64,000 bases of DNA from VXNE01 sp963665455. Its GTDB lineage: Bacteria; Pseudomonadota; Gammaproteobacteria; Pseudomonadales; Azotimanducaceae. Shown one piece after another: positions 8,543-17,658 of this stretch (its first letter is position 1; each line of letters opens with the position of its first letter). Location: the NCBI GenBank assembly GCA_963665455.1, contig OY762279.1:5084001-5148000 (forward strand), given 5' to 3'. The position numbers and the translations under genes were made by a program. The notes beneath the pieces were generated by a model. It had not been told where the DNA came from. It did not search any database and saw only the letters and a list, made by a program, of their open reading frames with translations.

Positions 8543-9106
8543 ATGCCAGCCGCCGCCACCAAGCACGAGGTCGTCTCCTCGGACGCCGAACCCCTGATTC
8601 TCGTGAACGGGCAAGACGAGCCCCTGGGCGCGCTCTCGAAGAGCGCGTGCCACGACGGGGCGGGGGTGCTGCATCGCGCCTTCTCGCTGTTCGTGCAGAA
8701 CCCATCGGGGCAACTGCTGCTTCAGCGCCGGCACGCTTCGAAGCGGCTCTGGCCCGGCTATTGGTCGAACACCTGCTGTTCGCATCCCAGGGCCGGGGAG
8801 GAGATGGATGCCGCCGTGACGCGTCGGCTCAAGGAAGAGGTCGGACTCGCCGCCCAGTTGCGCTTCGCTTTCAAGTTCGAGTACCGCGCCGAGTTCGAGG
8901 ACGCGGGCGTCGAGCACGAGTTGTGCTGGGTCTACGTGGGCGAAACCACGGACGCCCCCGTGATCAACACGGCGGAGATCGGCGCTTGGCGCTGGATCGC
9001 GCCCGCCGACCTGGACCGTGAGCTTGTCGAGCATCCGGACGACTTCACGCCGTGGCTCCACATCGAGTGGAGCCGTTTGCGGAAGGAAGGCGCGATCCCC
9101 GGGTAG
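8543..9106 (+). CDS. idi: Isopentenyl-diphosphate delta-isomerase, type 1
   Basis: 187 residues with a Nudix-type fold. It interconverts isopentenyl and dimethylallyl diphosphate. The metal and catalytic residues of the E. coli enzyme are all recognisable: His44 in LHRAFS, Cys79 and His81 in WSNTCCSHP, the Nudix-like helix GEEMDAAVTRRLKEEVGL, and Glu126 in HELCWVY. Type 1 is usual in animals and some Proteobacteria; no other isoprenoid gene is next to it. The neighbours are an alpha/beta hydrolase (divergent) and a flavin monooxygenase (convergent, 15 bp after the stop). Confidence 0.95.
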   Translation: MPAAATKHEVVSSDAEPLILVNGQDEPLGALSKSACHDGAGVLHRAFSLFVQNPSGQLLLQRRHASKRLWPGYWSNTCCSHPRAGEEMDAAVTRRLKEEVGLAAQLRFAFKFEYRAEFEDAGVEHELCWVYVGETTDAPVINTAEIGAWRWIAPADLDRELVEHPDDFTPWLHIEWSRLRKEGAIPG

Positions 9107-9121
9107 GAACCCCCGGCTGTT

Positions 9122-10954
9122 TCAGCGCAGTTCCATGCCCTCCATGTCCCCACGCTCACGCCACTCGGCCAGCAGCGCGTTGAAGGCGTTGATGCCCGGC
9201 GCGTAGGCCGAGTTCTGCATGTTGTCCTGCACGCCCTTGCCTTCGCGGTTGTAGTAGCCCGGCGTGCATTGCTCGAGGAACGCCGCCGCGCCCATGCCGG
9301 CGAGGGTCACGATCTCCGCCACCCACTTCTCCTCCGCCTCGGCGGTCACTTCCGCGACATCCTTGCCGCGCCTCAACACCTCATCGACGATGTAGGCCAC
9401 GTGCATCGCCTGGTCGTCGAACATGGCGGTCATGTTGGGGGAGAGGCCGTTCTGGTTGATGCCGATGGTGAACCAGTTCGGGAAGCCGTGGCTGCTCAGG
9501 CCATGCAGCGTGCGGAAGCCGTCCGCCCAGTGGTCGTAGAGCGACTGCCCGTCGCGGCCGATCGTGTCGAAATCCACCCGGCGGTGGGCGGAGGTCGTGA
9601 TCTCGAAGCCCGTCGCGTAGATGATGCAGTCCACCTCGTACTCGACGCCGTTCGCGACCACGCCCCGCTCGGTGATCCGCTCGACGCCCTTGCTGTCCGA
9701 CACGTCGATCAGCTCGACGTTGGCCCGGTTGAAGGTGTCGAGATACTCGTCGTTGAAGGTGGGACGCTTGCAGAACTGGCGGTACCACGGCATGAGGGCT
9801 TCCGCCGTCCGCTCGTCCGCCACGGTCTCGCCGACCCGGCCGCGGATCTCGTTCATCTTCTCGAAATCCGCGATCTCCGCGCGCAGCGCGACCTCCTCCA
9901 TGTCGAGGTTTTCGTCCGATTTGCGGTTCATCAACGAAATCCCAATACGCCGGGCGATGTCCGTCCAACCGTCGGCGACGAGGTCCTCCGTGAAGTTCTG
10001 GCCGAACAGCACGGCGGCGAAGTTCTCGCGCCGCGCCCGCTGCCAGCCGGGTTCGAGGCCGCGATACCACTCCTCGTCCGTCGGCTTGTTCCCGCGCAGA
10101 TCCACGGACGACGGCGTTCGCTGGAAGACGTAGAGCTGCTTCGCGTGCTCGCCCAGGAACGGCACCGATTGGATGGCCGTACACCCCGTGCCGATCACCG
10201 CCACCCGCTTGTCGGCCAGCTTCGTCAAGCCCCCCTCGTGATCGCCGCCGGTGTAATCGTAGTCCCAGCGCGCGGTGTGGAAGGTATGGCCCTGGTAGTC
10301 GCCGATGCCGGGGATGCCGGGGAGTTTCGGCCGGTTCGCCGGTCCGGTCGCCTGCACCACGAACCGCGCGCGAATGGCGTCGCCCCGGTGCGTGGCGACG
10401 TGCCAGCGCTTGTCGTCCTCGTGCCAACGCACCTCGGTGACGCGGGTCTGGAAGAGGGCGCGGTCGTAGAGGCCGAAGTACTCCGCCACCCGCTTGCTGT
10501 GATCGAAGATCTCCGGCGCGTAGGAGTATTTCTCCTTCGGCATGAAGCCGGTTTCCTCCAAGAGCGGCAGGTAGCAGTAGGACTCGATGTCGCACTGGGC
10601 GCCCGGATAGCGATTCCAGTACCACGTCCCGCCGAAGTCGCCGCCGGATTCGATGATGCGAAAGTTGGTGATGCCCCGGTCCTTCAGCCGCGCCCCCGCC
10701 ATCAGGCCGCTGAAGCCGGCGCCGATCACCGCGACGTCGATGTCGAGGTCCAGCGGGCCGCGTTCGAACTCGGGTTCCGCGTACGGGTCGTCGGTCGCGT
10801 AGTGCTCGAACTCGGACGCGGCCTCGATGTACTGGTTCTCGCCGTCGTCGCGAAGCCGCTTGTCCCGTTCGACGCGGTACTTCTCGCGCAGGGCGCCCGG
10901 GTCGAAGTCCAGGTCGGGAAAGAGGTTGTGCAGTCGTTCGCGTTCGGATGCCAT
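9122..10954 (-). CDS. Flavin-containing (Baeyer-Villiger type) monooxygenase
   Basis: 610 residues from ATG 10954 (GGAG eight bases upstream; an in-frame TTG at 10990 is an alternative). The FAD motif VAVIGAGFSGLMAGARLKD and the NADPH motif VAVIGTGCTAIQ are separated by the usual ~190 residues. Between them are the class B features GTWYWNRYPGAQCDIESYCY and, before the second Rossmann motif, TFHTARWDYDYTGG (compare F-x-G-x-x-x-H-T-x-x-W-P). It has an N-terminal extension of about 75 residues before the first glycine motif, as in long cyclohexanone-monooxygenase-like enzymes. It would oxygenate ketones or related substrates. Neighbouring catabolic genes (enoyl-CoA hydratase, flavin reductase) suggest oxidation of hydrophobic compounds, but the substrate is unknown. 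Confidence 0.9.
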   Translation of the reverse strand: MASERERLHNLFPDLDFDPGALREKYRVERDKRLRDDGENQYIEAASEFEHYATDDPYAEPEFERGPLDLDIDVAVIGAGFSGLMAGARLKDRGITNFRIIESGGDFGGTWYWNRYPGAQCDIESYCYLPLLEETGFMPKEKYSYAPEIFDHSKRVAEYFGLYDRALFQTRVTEVRWHEDDKRWHVATHRGDAIRARFVVQATGPANRPKLPGIPGIGDYQGHTFHTARWDYDYTGGDHEGGLTKLADKRVAVIGTGCTAIQSVPFLGEHAKQLYVFQRTPSSVDLRGNKPTDEEWYRGLEPGWQRARRENFAAVLFGQNFTEDLVADGWTDIARRIGISLMNRKSDENLDMEEVALRAEIADFEKMNEIRGRVGETVADERTAEALMPWYRQFCKRPTFNDEYLDTFNRANVELIDVSDSKGVERITERGVVANGVEYEVDCIIYATGFEITTSAHRRVDFDTIGRDGQSLYDHWADGFRTLHGLSSHGFPNWFTIGINQNGLSPNMTAMFDDQAMHVAYIVDEVLRRGKDVAEVTAEAEEKWVAEIVTLAGMGAAAFLEQCTPGYYNREGKGVQDNMQNSAYAPGINAFNALLAEWRERGDMEGMELR

Positions 10955-11044
10955 CTCGGACTCCAGTGCAGTTGGCGAATAGCGGGGCAATCCTACCCGA
11001 TGGCGTGCACCCCCGGCGTCCCCCCTCCGCCGCGGGACGACCGC

Positions 11045-11791
11045 TCAGCCGCCGGACCCGCCGGAGTCCACGGACCGCAGAGGCCCGGACCCGCGCCCGC
11101 CGCCCGCGTTCGTGGCGCGGTCGAACCAAGCGTCCGCATCCACATCGTTATAGGCGCGCATCGTCCCCTTGATCCGCGCGAGTGCCCCGTCCGGATAGGA
11201 AGCCAGTTGCTCCACCAGCCGCTCGGTCTCCGCAACCACGTCGCCATCGGCAACGCAGGAGTACGCGACGCCCAGTTGCGCGAGCTCCGGGCCGAAGAAA
11301 CGGCGGCCCGTCAGCGTCAGCCTAGCCGCCAGCGCCTCGCCATGCCGCAACCGGAGCCAGGCCATGTTGTAGGGCGCGGCCATGCCTTGTTGGACCTCCC
11401 CGACCTGGAGAAACGCACCCTCCCCCGCGACCAGCAGGTCGGCGGCCAGCGCGAGGGCCGCCCCGCCATTGATGCCATAGCGTTCGAAGGCGGCGACGAT
11501 GGGCTTCGGGCATTCGAACAGGGCCTTGTGGGCACCCCGCCAAATGGCCCCGAAGCGCGGCATCCACTCGGGGGCCGGATCCGCGTTGAAGGCCTTGAGA
11601 TCGAGGCCGGAACAGAAGGCCCCGCCGGCGCCCCGGAGCAGGATGCAGCGTACGCCGGGATCCACGGAGAGATCCGCCACCCGCTCGGCCAAGCCGACGC
11701 CGAGTTCGCCGTCGATGGCGTTACGGCGCTCCGGCCGGTTGAGGACCAGCTCCGCCCAACCGTCGTGCCCAACGACTTCCACCGCAGCCAT
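11045..11791 (-). CDS. Enoyl-CoA hydratase/isomerase family protein
   Basis: 248 residues of the crotonase fold. Oxyanion-hole segments are present as GAFCSGLDLKAF and AAFERYGINGGAALALAADL. The general acid/base Glu expected about 20 residues further on is found in the helix GEVQQGMAAPYN, in which the usual Pro-Glu is changed, so hydratase activity is not certain; other crotonases (isomerases, hydrolases) are possible. The C-terminus is Gly/Ser-rich (GGGRGSGPLRS, then GGSGG), unusual for the family. It is followed (same strand, ~90 bp) by the flavin monooxygenase. Confidence 0.85.
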   Translation of the reverse strand: MAAVEVVGHDGWAELVLNRPERRNAIDGELGVGLAERVADLSVDPGVRCILLRGAGGAFCSGLDLKAFNADPAPEWMPRFGAIWRGAHKALFECPKPIVAAFERYGINGGAALALAADLLVAGEGAFLQVGEVQQGMAAPYNMAWLRLRHGEALAARLTLTGRRFFGPELAQLGVAYSCVADGDVVAETERLVEQLASYPDGALARIKGTMRAYNDVDADAWFDRATNAGGGRGSGPLRSVDSGGSGG

Positions 11792-11821
11792 GTTCCGTAC
11801 CCTCTTGGTCGTCCGCGCAAC

Positions 11822-12730
11822 CTACCACAGCAACAGCACGAGCCCGAGCACGACCAGCGCGGCGCCCCCAACCTCCGCCGGGCGCACCCGCTCCCGGAAC
11901 AGCACGAGGCCGGCCCCGAAGGCGAACAGCAGTTCCACCTGCCCGAGCGCGCGCACGTAGGCCGCCGGCATCAGGGTCATGGCGGAGAACCAGCCCGCGG
12001 ATGCCAGCATTCCGGCCAGACCCACCCACGTCGAGGCCCGCCATGACCGCGCCACCCGGGCGAGGGCGCCCGGATCGCGCCACGCGAGATACGCGCCCAT
12101 GCCGAGCGTCTGCACCGCGGTCGCCCCGAGCAGCGTCACCCCGGCCCGCACGAAGAACTCCCCCTCCGGCAAGGCGAGGGAAGCCGCCCGGTAGCACACC
12201 GCGGACACGGCGAAGCCCGCGCCCGCCCCGATGCCGAGCCAGGCGCCTCGTCCGAGTCCCGCGTCGACCAACGTGCGGGGCCCCGATTGGGTCCCCGAGG
12301 CGGGCCGTACGGACAGGAGCACGACGCCGGCGAGGCTCACGAGGATGCCGCCGAGGGCGAACGCCGTCAGGACATCGCCCAGGATCACGAAGCCGAAAGC
12401 CGCCGTCTGCACCGTCTCGGTCTTCGAGTACGCCGTGCTGGCGGCGAAGTTCCGGTGCCCGAAACTGCGGATCAGCGCCACCGTCCCGAGCACCTGGAAG
12501 AAGCCGCCGGCCAGCATGTTCCAGAACCAGGGCCCGTTCGGGAGCGGCACTTCGTAGCCGCCCGGGAAGGCGAGGACGAGGACGAACACCGCCGCGAACG
12601 GCAGGGCATAGCAGAAGCGCACGTACGCGGCCTCCTCGGCGGAGAGCCGCTCGGTGAGCCGTCGCTGCAGCGCGGAACGCAGGTTCTGGCAGAACGCCGC
12701 CGCGACGGTGATGGGGATCCAAACCTCCAC
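11822..12730 (-). CDS. EamA/DMT family transporter
   Basis: 302 residues from a GTG start with ten hydrophobic helices in two EamA repeats (first about residues 5-140, second about 160-300). Typical pieces are AAYVRFCYALPFAAVFVLVLAF in repeat 1 and GQVELLFAFGAGLVLFRERV in repeat 2, where the Glu-Arg motif follows helix 9. The family exports metabolites or amino acids; substrate unknown. The gene is 30 bp upstream of the enoyl-CoA hydratase and 21 bp downstream of the flavin reductase, all on one strand, so a three- or four-gene transcript is plausible. Confidence 0.87.
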   Translation of the reverse strand: MEVWIPITVAAAFCQNLRSALQRRLTERLSAEEAAYVRFCYALPFAAVFVLVLAFPGGYEVPLPNGPWFWNMLAGGFFQVLGTVALIRSFGHRNFAASTAYSKTETVQTAAFGFVILGDVLTAFALGGILVSLAGVVLLSVRPASGTQSGPRTLVDAGLGRGAWLGIGAGAGFAVSAVCYRAASLALPEGEFFVRAGVTLLGATAVQTLGMGAYLAWRDPGALARVARSWRASTWVGLAGMLASAGWFSAMTLMPAAYVRALGQVELLFAFGAGLVLFRERVRPAEVGGAALVVLGLVLLLW

Positions 12731-12751
12731 GCCTTACGGGCCGGCCGGGGT

Positions 12752-13243
12752 TCAGGGCGCGGCGGCCGACCCGGCGAAGTGCCCGTACGCGCCGCGGAAG
12801 AACAGCAGCGGGCCGCGCTCGCCATCGAGGATGTCAATGTCCAGGACCCGCCCGACCGCGATGGTGTGGTCGCCGGCGTCGTGTTCGGCCTCCAACGCGC
12901 AGTCCACGTAGGCGAGCACGCCGTCGAGAATAGGCGCCCCGGAGACGCCGGGCCGCCACCCCACGTCGGCGACCTGACCGGTCCGCGCGAACACGTCGGA
13001 CAGTTCCTGCTGGTCTTCGCCGAGCACGTTGATGCAGAAGCGTCCGGTGTCGCGGATCCGGGGCCAGCTCGTGCTGCCCTTGCCCGGACAGACGGCGATC
13101 AGCGGCGGCTCCAGCGAGAGCGACACGAAGGACTGCGCCGCGAAGCCCACCATGCCACCGTCGGACGCGCCGGTGACGATCACCACGCCCGTGCAGAACT
13201 GGCCCATGGTGTCGCGGAACTCGCGGCCGTGGAATTGCGTCAT
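12752..13243 (-). CDS. Flavin reductase family protein
   Basis: 163 residues. The FMN-binding split-barrel pattern is clear: FRDTMGQFCTGVVIVTG near the N-terminus, then FAAQSFVSLSLEPPLIAVCP and FCINVLGEDQQELSDVFA. These short NAD(P)H:flavin oxidoreductases deliver reduced FMN/FAD to two-component monooxygenases. AGGA lies about five bases before ATG 13243. No partner oxygenase of the two-component type is adjacent; the flavin monooxygenase at 9122-10954 has its own NADPH site, so the partner is probably elsewhere. Confidence 0.9.
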   Translation of the reverse strand: MTQFHGREFRDTMGQFCTGVVIVTGASDGGMVGFAAQSFVSLSLEPPLIAVCPGKGSTSWPRIRDTGRFCINVLGEDQQELSDVFARTGQVADVGWRPGVSGAPILDGVLAYVDCALEAEHDAGDHTIAVGRVLDIDILDGERGPLLFFRGAYGHFAGSAAAP

Positions 13244-13318
13244 CGTGTCCTGCCGTCCCTCATCGTTCCCGCCCCGCGTGCGCGTTCATGGTAGCGCCGC
13301 TGATAGAATGCCACGCCC

Positions 13319-14824
13319 ATGGCCGAGGTCAGCGTCCCCCTGCCGCACGCCGCCAAGGAGACCTTCGCGGCACTCGACCTCGGATCGAACAGCTTCCACC
13401 TGATCGTCGCCCAAGACCACGGCGAGCGGCTACAGGTGGTCGACCGGCATCGCGAGATGGTGCGGCTCGCCGAGGGGCTCGACGCCGGGCAAGAACTCTC
13501 GTCGGCGACAGCCCACCGCGCCCTCGCCTGCCTGGAACGGCTCGGCCAACGCCTACGGGAATTGCCGGCCCGCAACGTCCGGGTCGTGGGCACGAACGCC
13601 CTGCGCAAGGCACGCAACAGCCGGAGCTTCATCCGCCGCGCGGAGAAGGCGCTCGGACATCGCATCGAGATCATCAGCGGGCGCGAGGAGGCACGGCTCA
13701 TCTACCTCGGCGTGTCGCATTCCCTGGAGGATGACCGGGACTCGCGGCTGGTGGTGGATATCGGCGGGGGGAGCACCGAGATTATTCTCGGTCGGCACTT
13801 CCAGCCGGGCCTCATGGAGAGCCTGTTCATCGGCTGCGTCGGGCTTTCCGACCGCTTCTTCGCGGACGGCCGCATCACCGCCGCCGCCATGGCCCATGCC
13901 GAACGCGCCGCGCGGCAGGAGCTCGAGGCCGTCGAGCAGATCTTTCTGGCCCGGGGCTGGGATACGGCCATCGGCGCCTCCGGCACGGTCCTGGCCGTGC
14001 GCGACGCCGTGGAGAGCGAGACGGGGGCGAGGGAAATCAGCGCGGAGGGACTGCACCTCCTGCGCGAGCGGCTGCTCCGGGCCGGCCACGTGGAGCGCCT
14101 CGACCTACCGCCGGTAAGCGCCGACCGCGCCCCGGTGTTCCCCGGGGGCGTGGCCATCTTGTCCGCCATCTTCGCGTCGCTTGGCATCACGCGCATGTCG
14201 GTATCCGACGGCGCGCTCCGCGAGGGGCTCCTGCACGACCTGCTCGGCCGCGTGCACGACGAGGACATCCGCGACAAGACGGTCCGCAACTTGGCGGAGC
14301 GCTACCACATCGACCGCGATCACGCGGCACGGGTGTCGCGCACCGCCGCGAACCTCCTCGAACAGGTCGGGCCGGCGTGGAACCTTCTCGACCCCGACCT
14401 CGAGGCCATCCTCCGCTGGGGCGCGACGCTGCACGAAATCGGCCTCGACATCGCCCACAGCCAGTACCATAAGCACGGCGGCTACCTGCTCGACCACATG
14501 GACCTGCCAGGCTTCTCCCGCTTCGAGCAGCACCGGGTGTCCCTGCTGGTGTGCGCCCACCGCCGCAAGTTTCCCGCCGAGGACTTCGTCGACGCCGAGG
14601 ACATCCTGCGCCTTTGCATCCTGCTGCGTATCGCCGTGGTGCTGCATCGGAGCCGCACGGACGTCCCGCTGCCCTCGTTCGGCATCTCGGTGCGGGGCCA
14701 CGCGGTACGGCTCTCGTTGCCGAGGAAGTGGTTGCAGGCGCACCCGCTGACGGAACTGGACCTCGCCCAGGAGGCGGAGTACCTGGCCGGGGGTGGGATC
14801 CAGTTGCACCTCTCGGCAAGGTAG
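13319..14824 (+). CDS. ppx: Exopolyphosphatase (Ppx/GppA family)
   Basis: 501 residues. ASKHA-type phosphate loops are seen as AALDLGSNSFHLIVAQ and VVDIGGGSTEIILG. The C-terminal half is the HD-like domain (LRWGATLHEIGLDIAHSQYHKHGGYLL), as in the long Ppx/GppA proteins (~500 residues). It would hydrolyse polyphosphate end-wise, or (p)ppGpp-type substrates. It converges with ppk1 across about 3.1 kb of lower-GC, partly decayed DNA; ppk and ppx are commonly neighbours, so that block looks like an insertion between a functional pair. Confidence 0.92.
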   Translation: MAEVSVPLPHAAKETFAALDLGSNSFHLIVAQDHGERLQVVDRHREMVRLAEGLDAGQELSSATAHRALACLERLGQRLRELPARNVRVVGTNALRKARNSRSFIRRAEKALGHRIEIISGREEARLIYLGVSHSLEDDRDSRLVVDIGGGSTEIILGRHFQPGLMESLFIGCVGLSDRFFADGRITAAAMAHAERAARQELEAVEQIFLARGWDTAIGASGTVLAVRDAVESETGAREISAEGLHLLRERLLRAGHVERLDLPPVSADRAPVFPGGVAILSAIFASLGITRMSVSDGALREGLLHDLLGRVHDEDIRDKTVRNLAERYHIDRDHAARVSRTAANLLEQVGPAWNLLDPDLEAILRWGATLHEIGLDIAHSQYHKHGGYLLDHMDLPGFSRFEQHRVSLLVCAHRRKFPAEDFVDAEDILRLCILLRIAVVLHRSRTDVPLPSFGISVRGHAVRLSLPRKWLQAHPLTELDLAQEAEYLAGGGIQLHLSAR

Positions 14825-16018
14825 GGCATGGGACTTCTACGCGCCGTTTTTCGACGCAACCTATTGAGCGTTCTAGCGGACCACCGCCAGCCCGCGCGTC
14901 GTCGTTCCTCACAACTCCTGGTGGTGCGCGAACATTTGCCAACGGTCGATCAGGGTTCATCAACAGAGAACCGCAGGTACAGTATGGCGTGCGTGGGGCA
15001 GCGGCTCGTGGAACTGTTGCGTAGGCGGTCACCGTCGAGGAGTCCGAAGAGAAACACATCGGCCTGTAGCGTCGATCGGACACACGGCTAATCGTGAAAG
15101 GCCAAGGCGGCGTCGAGGGCGGCGCTGCGCGCTTCGAAGCGCGGGAAGGTTCTGCCGAGGTCCTCATCGGCGGCGTGACGGTGCTCCTGGAAGTCGGTGA
15201 ACGTTTCCGCGTGGGCCGGATCCGGAACTACACGCGCACGACCGCCCCGCACACATGCGGGCCCAGCGCGAATCCGCTCAGGGACCTGCGAATGGGCGAA
15301 GGCCACAGGCCTGCATGACCCACGCGACACGCCTCAGACGATCAACAACCCCTAGTCGCTCGACCGCCGAAAAAAGCCGCCGTACGCCAGTACGCACAAC
15401 GGAACGCCAAAATGGCAAGCATGACGAGCTTGGTCAGTGCGAAAGTTGCTAGATAGTTCTTGTGCGTAAATCCCTAATGGGCTGATTTCAGTTACGTAAT
15501 TTGTTCTTTCGTGCGGCGAGCAACCGGCGTTTCGGCTATCCTTGGGTTGGTACCAAATAGCAGAGTCTATTCGACCCCGAACCCGTTCACCATCCCGTTG
15601 CCGACGCCAGAAGTACGTTACGGTCCAAGGCTGGTGCCATTCAGCCTTAGTGCGCTGTCCCAGCCATCCGCACGGCGGCTGTTCTTTCGCACGGCCCGGC
15701 GCCTACGTCCGCTAGATGCCGCCCGCCACGCGCATCGTGCGCTGGTACTGCCCGAGAGCCACACCACGTTCAGCCTGCTGCCCGACTATCTGACGGCGCG
15801 GCTGCCGAGCACGCTCGCCGACCCGGAGGACGCCGTCGCCACCGCCGAGATGCATGCGGCGTTAGCGGCGCACGGGACCCGCAATATGGCGACGTCCCCC
15901 GACCACGACATGCGCCGGCCCGTGGCAGCAGACGAGACAGGCAGCAGACGAGACGTTGAAACTAGGCTACACCTCGCTTAGACTCGAAGGGCAATTGTCA
16001 TAGTCCGTGGGAGTGCAG
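14825..16018. other. Gene-poor lower-GC stretch downstream of ppx
   Basis: About 1.2 kb without a convincing intact gene. Base composition drops (notably AT-rich around 15440-15520) compared with ppx. On the minus strand, 15088-15330 reads as a possible C-terminal piece (ends AALDAALAFHD) without a plausible start; on the plus strand 15511-15981 is an open frame with a transposase-like look. I see no tRNA, integrase or clear direct repeat that would mark an attachment site. It is best described as decayed accessory DNA at the left edge of the ParA block. Confidence 0.5.
15511..15981 (+). pseudogene. Possible mobile-element ORF fragment
   Basis: A 156-residue open frame from a GTG with no ribosome-binding site. 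The central part (HAHRALVLPESHTTFSLLPD followed by YLTARLPSTL) reads like a conserved protein block and reminds me of the region after the zinc-binding part of some short transposase-related proteins, but I cannot name the family. The C-terminal 35 residues lose that character. Its position in lower-GC debris beside parA supports a remnant rather than a working gene. Confidence 0.25.
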
Positions 16019-16957
16019 GTGGCGAAACGGGTCAGCATCATCAACTTCAAAGGAGGCGTCGGCAAGACAACCCTAGCGTTCCATCTGGCTGCAGGATTGG
16101 CCAAGTTCCACAGGTCGCGAGTATTGCTAGTCGACATGGATCACCAAAGTAGCCTTTCCATCGTAGCATTGGGTACGGACGGATGGACCGATGTCACTTC
16201 ATCTGGCGAGACCGTTACCAAGATATTCAGGAACTTCCCTGGTTCTGAATTGCCGGGTCGCGAGATCGTACGCAACACGAGTTTCAGTGGGCGTTCGTAC
16301 GCGGAGAGGGTCGATATCGTGCCGGCGGGTCTCGATTTGGACAATACTGAAATCGAACTCACCTCCTCACACCAAGGGGAAACGACGCAATCTGCTTGGA
16401 ACAAGCGGACGCTGGTATGTCGCTGGCTTGAGGAGACGAAGCTTGACGGGAGCTACGACTATATCGTCTTTGACTGCGCCCCCGCAACAAAGGTCGTGTC
16501 GCAGAACGCAATCGCAGCAAGTCACGGCTACATCCTTCCCGTTGTGCCTGAGGCAGTCATGGAACGAGGGGCGCCTCACCTCCGGGCAATGATCCAGTCC
16601 GGCATAGACAAAAAGCTGCAAAGCTGGGCTGAAACGGGTGAAACCAGATCGATGTTTGTGCCCGACACACAACTCATTGCCTTGGTGGTTACCCGTATAC
16701 AGACTCACGGGCGCGCTTACTCCGGCTACACAAACGACCACACGCAGCACCTGCGTCAGTTGAAGAGGGAGTGGGGAGAACGTCTGATTAAACCGTACAT
16801 CGAACACGGAGTTGGTGTCGGCGAAGTATTGACGGCGGGCGTTCCGGTCTACGAGCGGCGATGGGCCCAGAACGTTGGCGGGCGAGGATTCGACCGAATG
16901 TTCGAGGAATTGACGACCAAGCTCAAAGAGCGAATAGACAACCTGAGGAGAGCGTAG
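16019..16957 (+). CDS. ParA family ATPase
   Basis: 312 residues. Deviant Walker A INFKGGVGKTTLAFHLAAGL with the signature lysine, switch I/Walker A' region VLLVDMDHQSSLS, and Walker B-like YDYIVFDCAPATKVV. This is the MinD/ParA group, which forms ATP-dependent dimers on DNA or membrane and positions plasmids, chromosomes or protein cargos. There is no N-terminal DNA-binding domain, so it resembles type Ib plasmid ParA in layout, yet it is longer (family usually ~210-260). GGGAG five bases before GTG 16019 decides the start; GTGs at 16007 and 16013 are also in frame. GC is clearly lower than the flanking ppx and ppk1, indicating transfer. The next gene starts seven bases after the stop and is probably its partner. 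Confidence 0.87.
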   Translation: MAKRVSIINFKGGVGKTTLAFHLAAGLAKFHRSRVLLVDMDHQSSLSIVALGTDGWTDVTSSGETVTKIFRNFPGSELPGREIVRNTSFSGRSYAERVDIVPAGLDLDNTEIELTSSHQGETTQSAWNKRTLVCRWLEETKLDGSYDYIVFDCAPATKVVSQNAIAASHGYILPVVPEAVMERGAPHLRAMIQSGIDKKLQSWAETGETRSMFVPDTQLIALVVTRIQTHGRAYSGYTNDHTQHLRQLKREWGERLIKPYIEHGVGVGEVLTAGVPVYERRWAQNVGGRGFDRMFEELTTKLKERIDNLRRA

Positions 16958-16964
16958 AACCGCT

Positions 16965-17456
16965 ATGCAGGTGACCAAGGAAGCTAAGGAAACGGCGCAG
17001 GATCTGCTCATCGCGGATCTCACCAAACATCTGGTGCGATGGGCATCTGTCCAGCGAGACGACCGAATGGGAAATCCCGCATTGAGCGAAGGGTTGACCC
17101 TTCTCGCGGCGTGTCTGAAGCGCCACGCGTCCCGGCCCGTCGCTGCCCTCGCAGAACTGCAACTGGAGGAACGGGGCCCACGAAGTCCAAAGGCGCGGAA
17201 ACGTGCCATTGAGCTTCCTACCGACTTGGTTTCGTTGGAGTGGGAACAGGTGCGCGCCATCCTGGACAATGATCGATACCTGAAGGAGCAGCTCACGGAG
17301 CTCGGCGAGAAACGATTGGGGATCCCGCGCGGCCGTCTCTCGCGAATGAAGCGCGAGAATGTAATTGCGTCGATTCGCGAGGCGCTAGATCACGAAAGGT
17401 CCCTGGTCGAGATCGAGCGTCAGGCGCGCCTAGCCGGGGAGCAACGAACTGCGTGA
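16965..17456 (+). CDS. Unknown 163-aa protein, probable ParA partner
   Basis: Highly charged and mostly alpha-helical by composition: Lys/Arg/Glu rich, with KARKRAIELP at residues ~76-85 and a helical C-terminus (ASIREALDHERSLVEIERQA) that could be a coiled coil. I see no ParB nuclease motif and no clear helix-turn-helix, though LGIPRGRLSRMKRENVIASI (about residues 119-138) has the spacing of a small DNA-binding helix pair. It starts seven bases after parA, so the two are co-transcribed. By analogy with other two-gene modules it may be the adaptor or cargo-binding partner; that is inference from position only. Confidence 0.6.
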   Translation: MQVTKEAKETAQDLLIADLTKHLVRWASVQRDDRMGNPALSEGLTLLAACLKRHASRPVAALAELQLEERGPRSPKARKRAIELPTDLVSLEWEQVRAILDNDRYLKEQLTELGEKRLGIPRGRLSRMKRENVIASIREALDHERSLVEIERQARLAGEQRTA

Positions 17457-17460
17457 CTCG

Positions 17461-17658
17461 GTGCCGACTGATCCCAAAGCCCCAGAACTGACTTGGTCTG
17501 AGATTCACACGCCGGGCGGCAAATGGATGAAGTCCTACCACGCCTGCCTTACCAGACGCCGCGTCTCAGGGAGATCATCACGCACGAAGACGGCCTCCGT
17601 CTTCGAGTCTCCGAGCCTTCGACGTGCGCCAGCGCCAGGGGACGCGGCACGCGCTTGA
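17461..17658 (+). pseudogene. Truncated third ORF of the parA block
   Basis: An open frame starting with GTG four bases after the stop of the parA partner. The first ~25 residues (PELTWSEIHTPGGKWMKSYH) look coding; after that it turns into Arg/Ser-rich noise and the frame fails to resemble a protein. The G-x-W-x-K pattern recalls the N-terminal arm of some phage-type integrases, but that is weak. I read it as the 5' end of a third operon gene whose remainder was lost at the junction with the ppk1 side. Confidence 0.3.

Noticed and set aside
9269..12046. 925-codon plus-strand open frame
   Set aside because: Lies antisense to the monooxygenase, hydratase and EamA genes, all with recognisable motifs; no motif in the long frame.
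15088..15330. Minus-strand open frame ending AALDAALAFHD as a gene
   Set aside because: Only the C-terminal half looks protein-like, there is no convincing start and it sits in gene debris; kept only as a comment.
16965..17456. Calling the parA partner ParB
   Set aside because: No ParB/Spo0J nuclease or CTP-binding motif (such as G-E-R-R) is visible and it is shorter than ParB.
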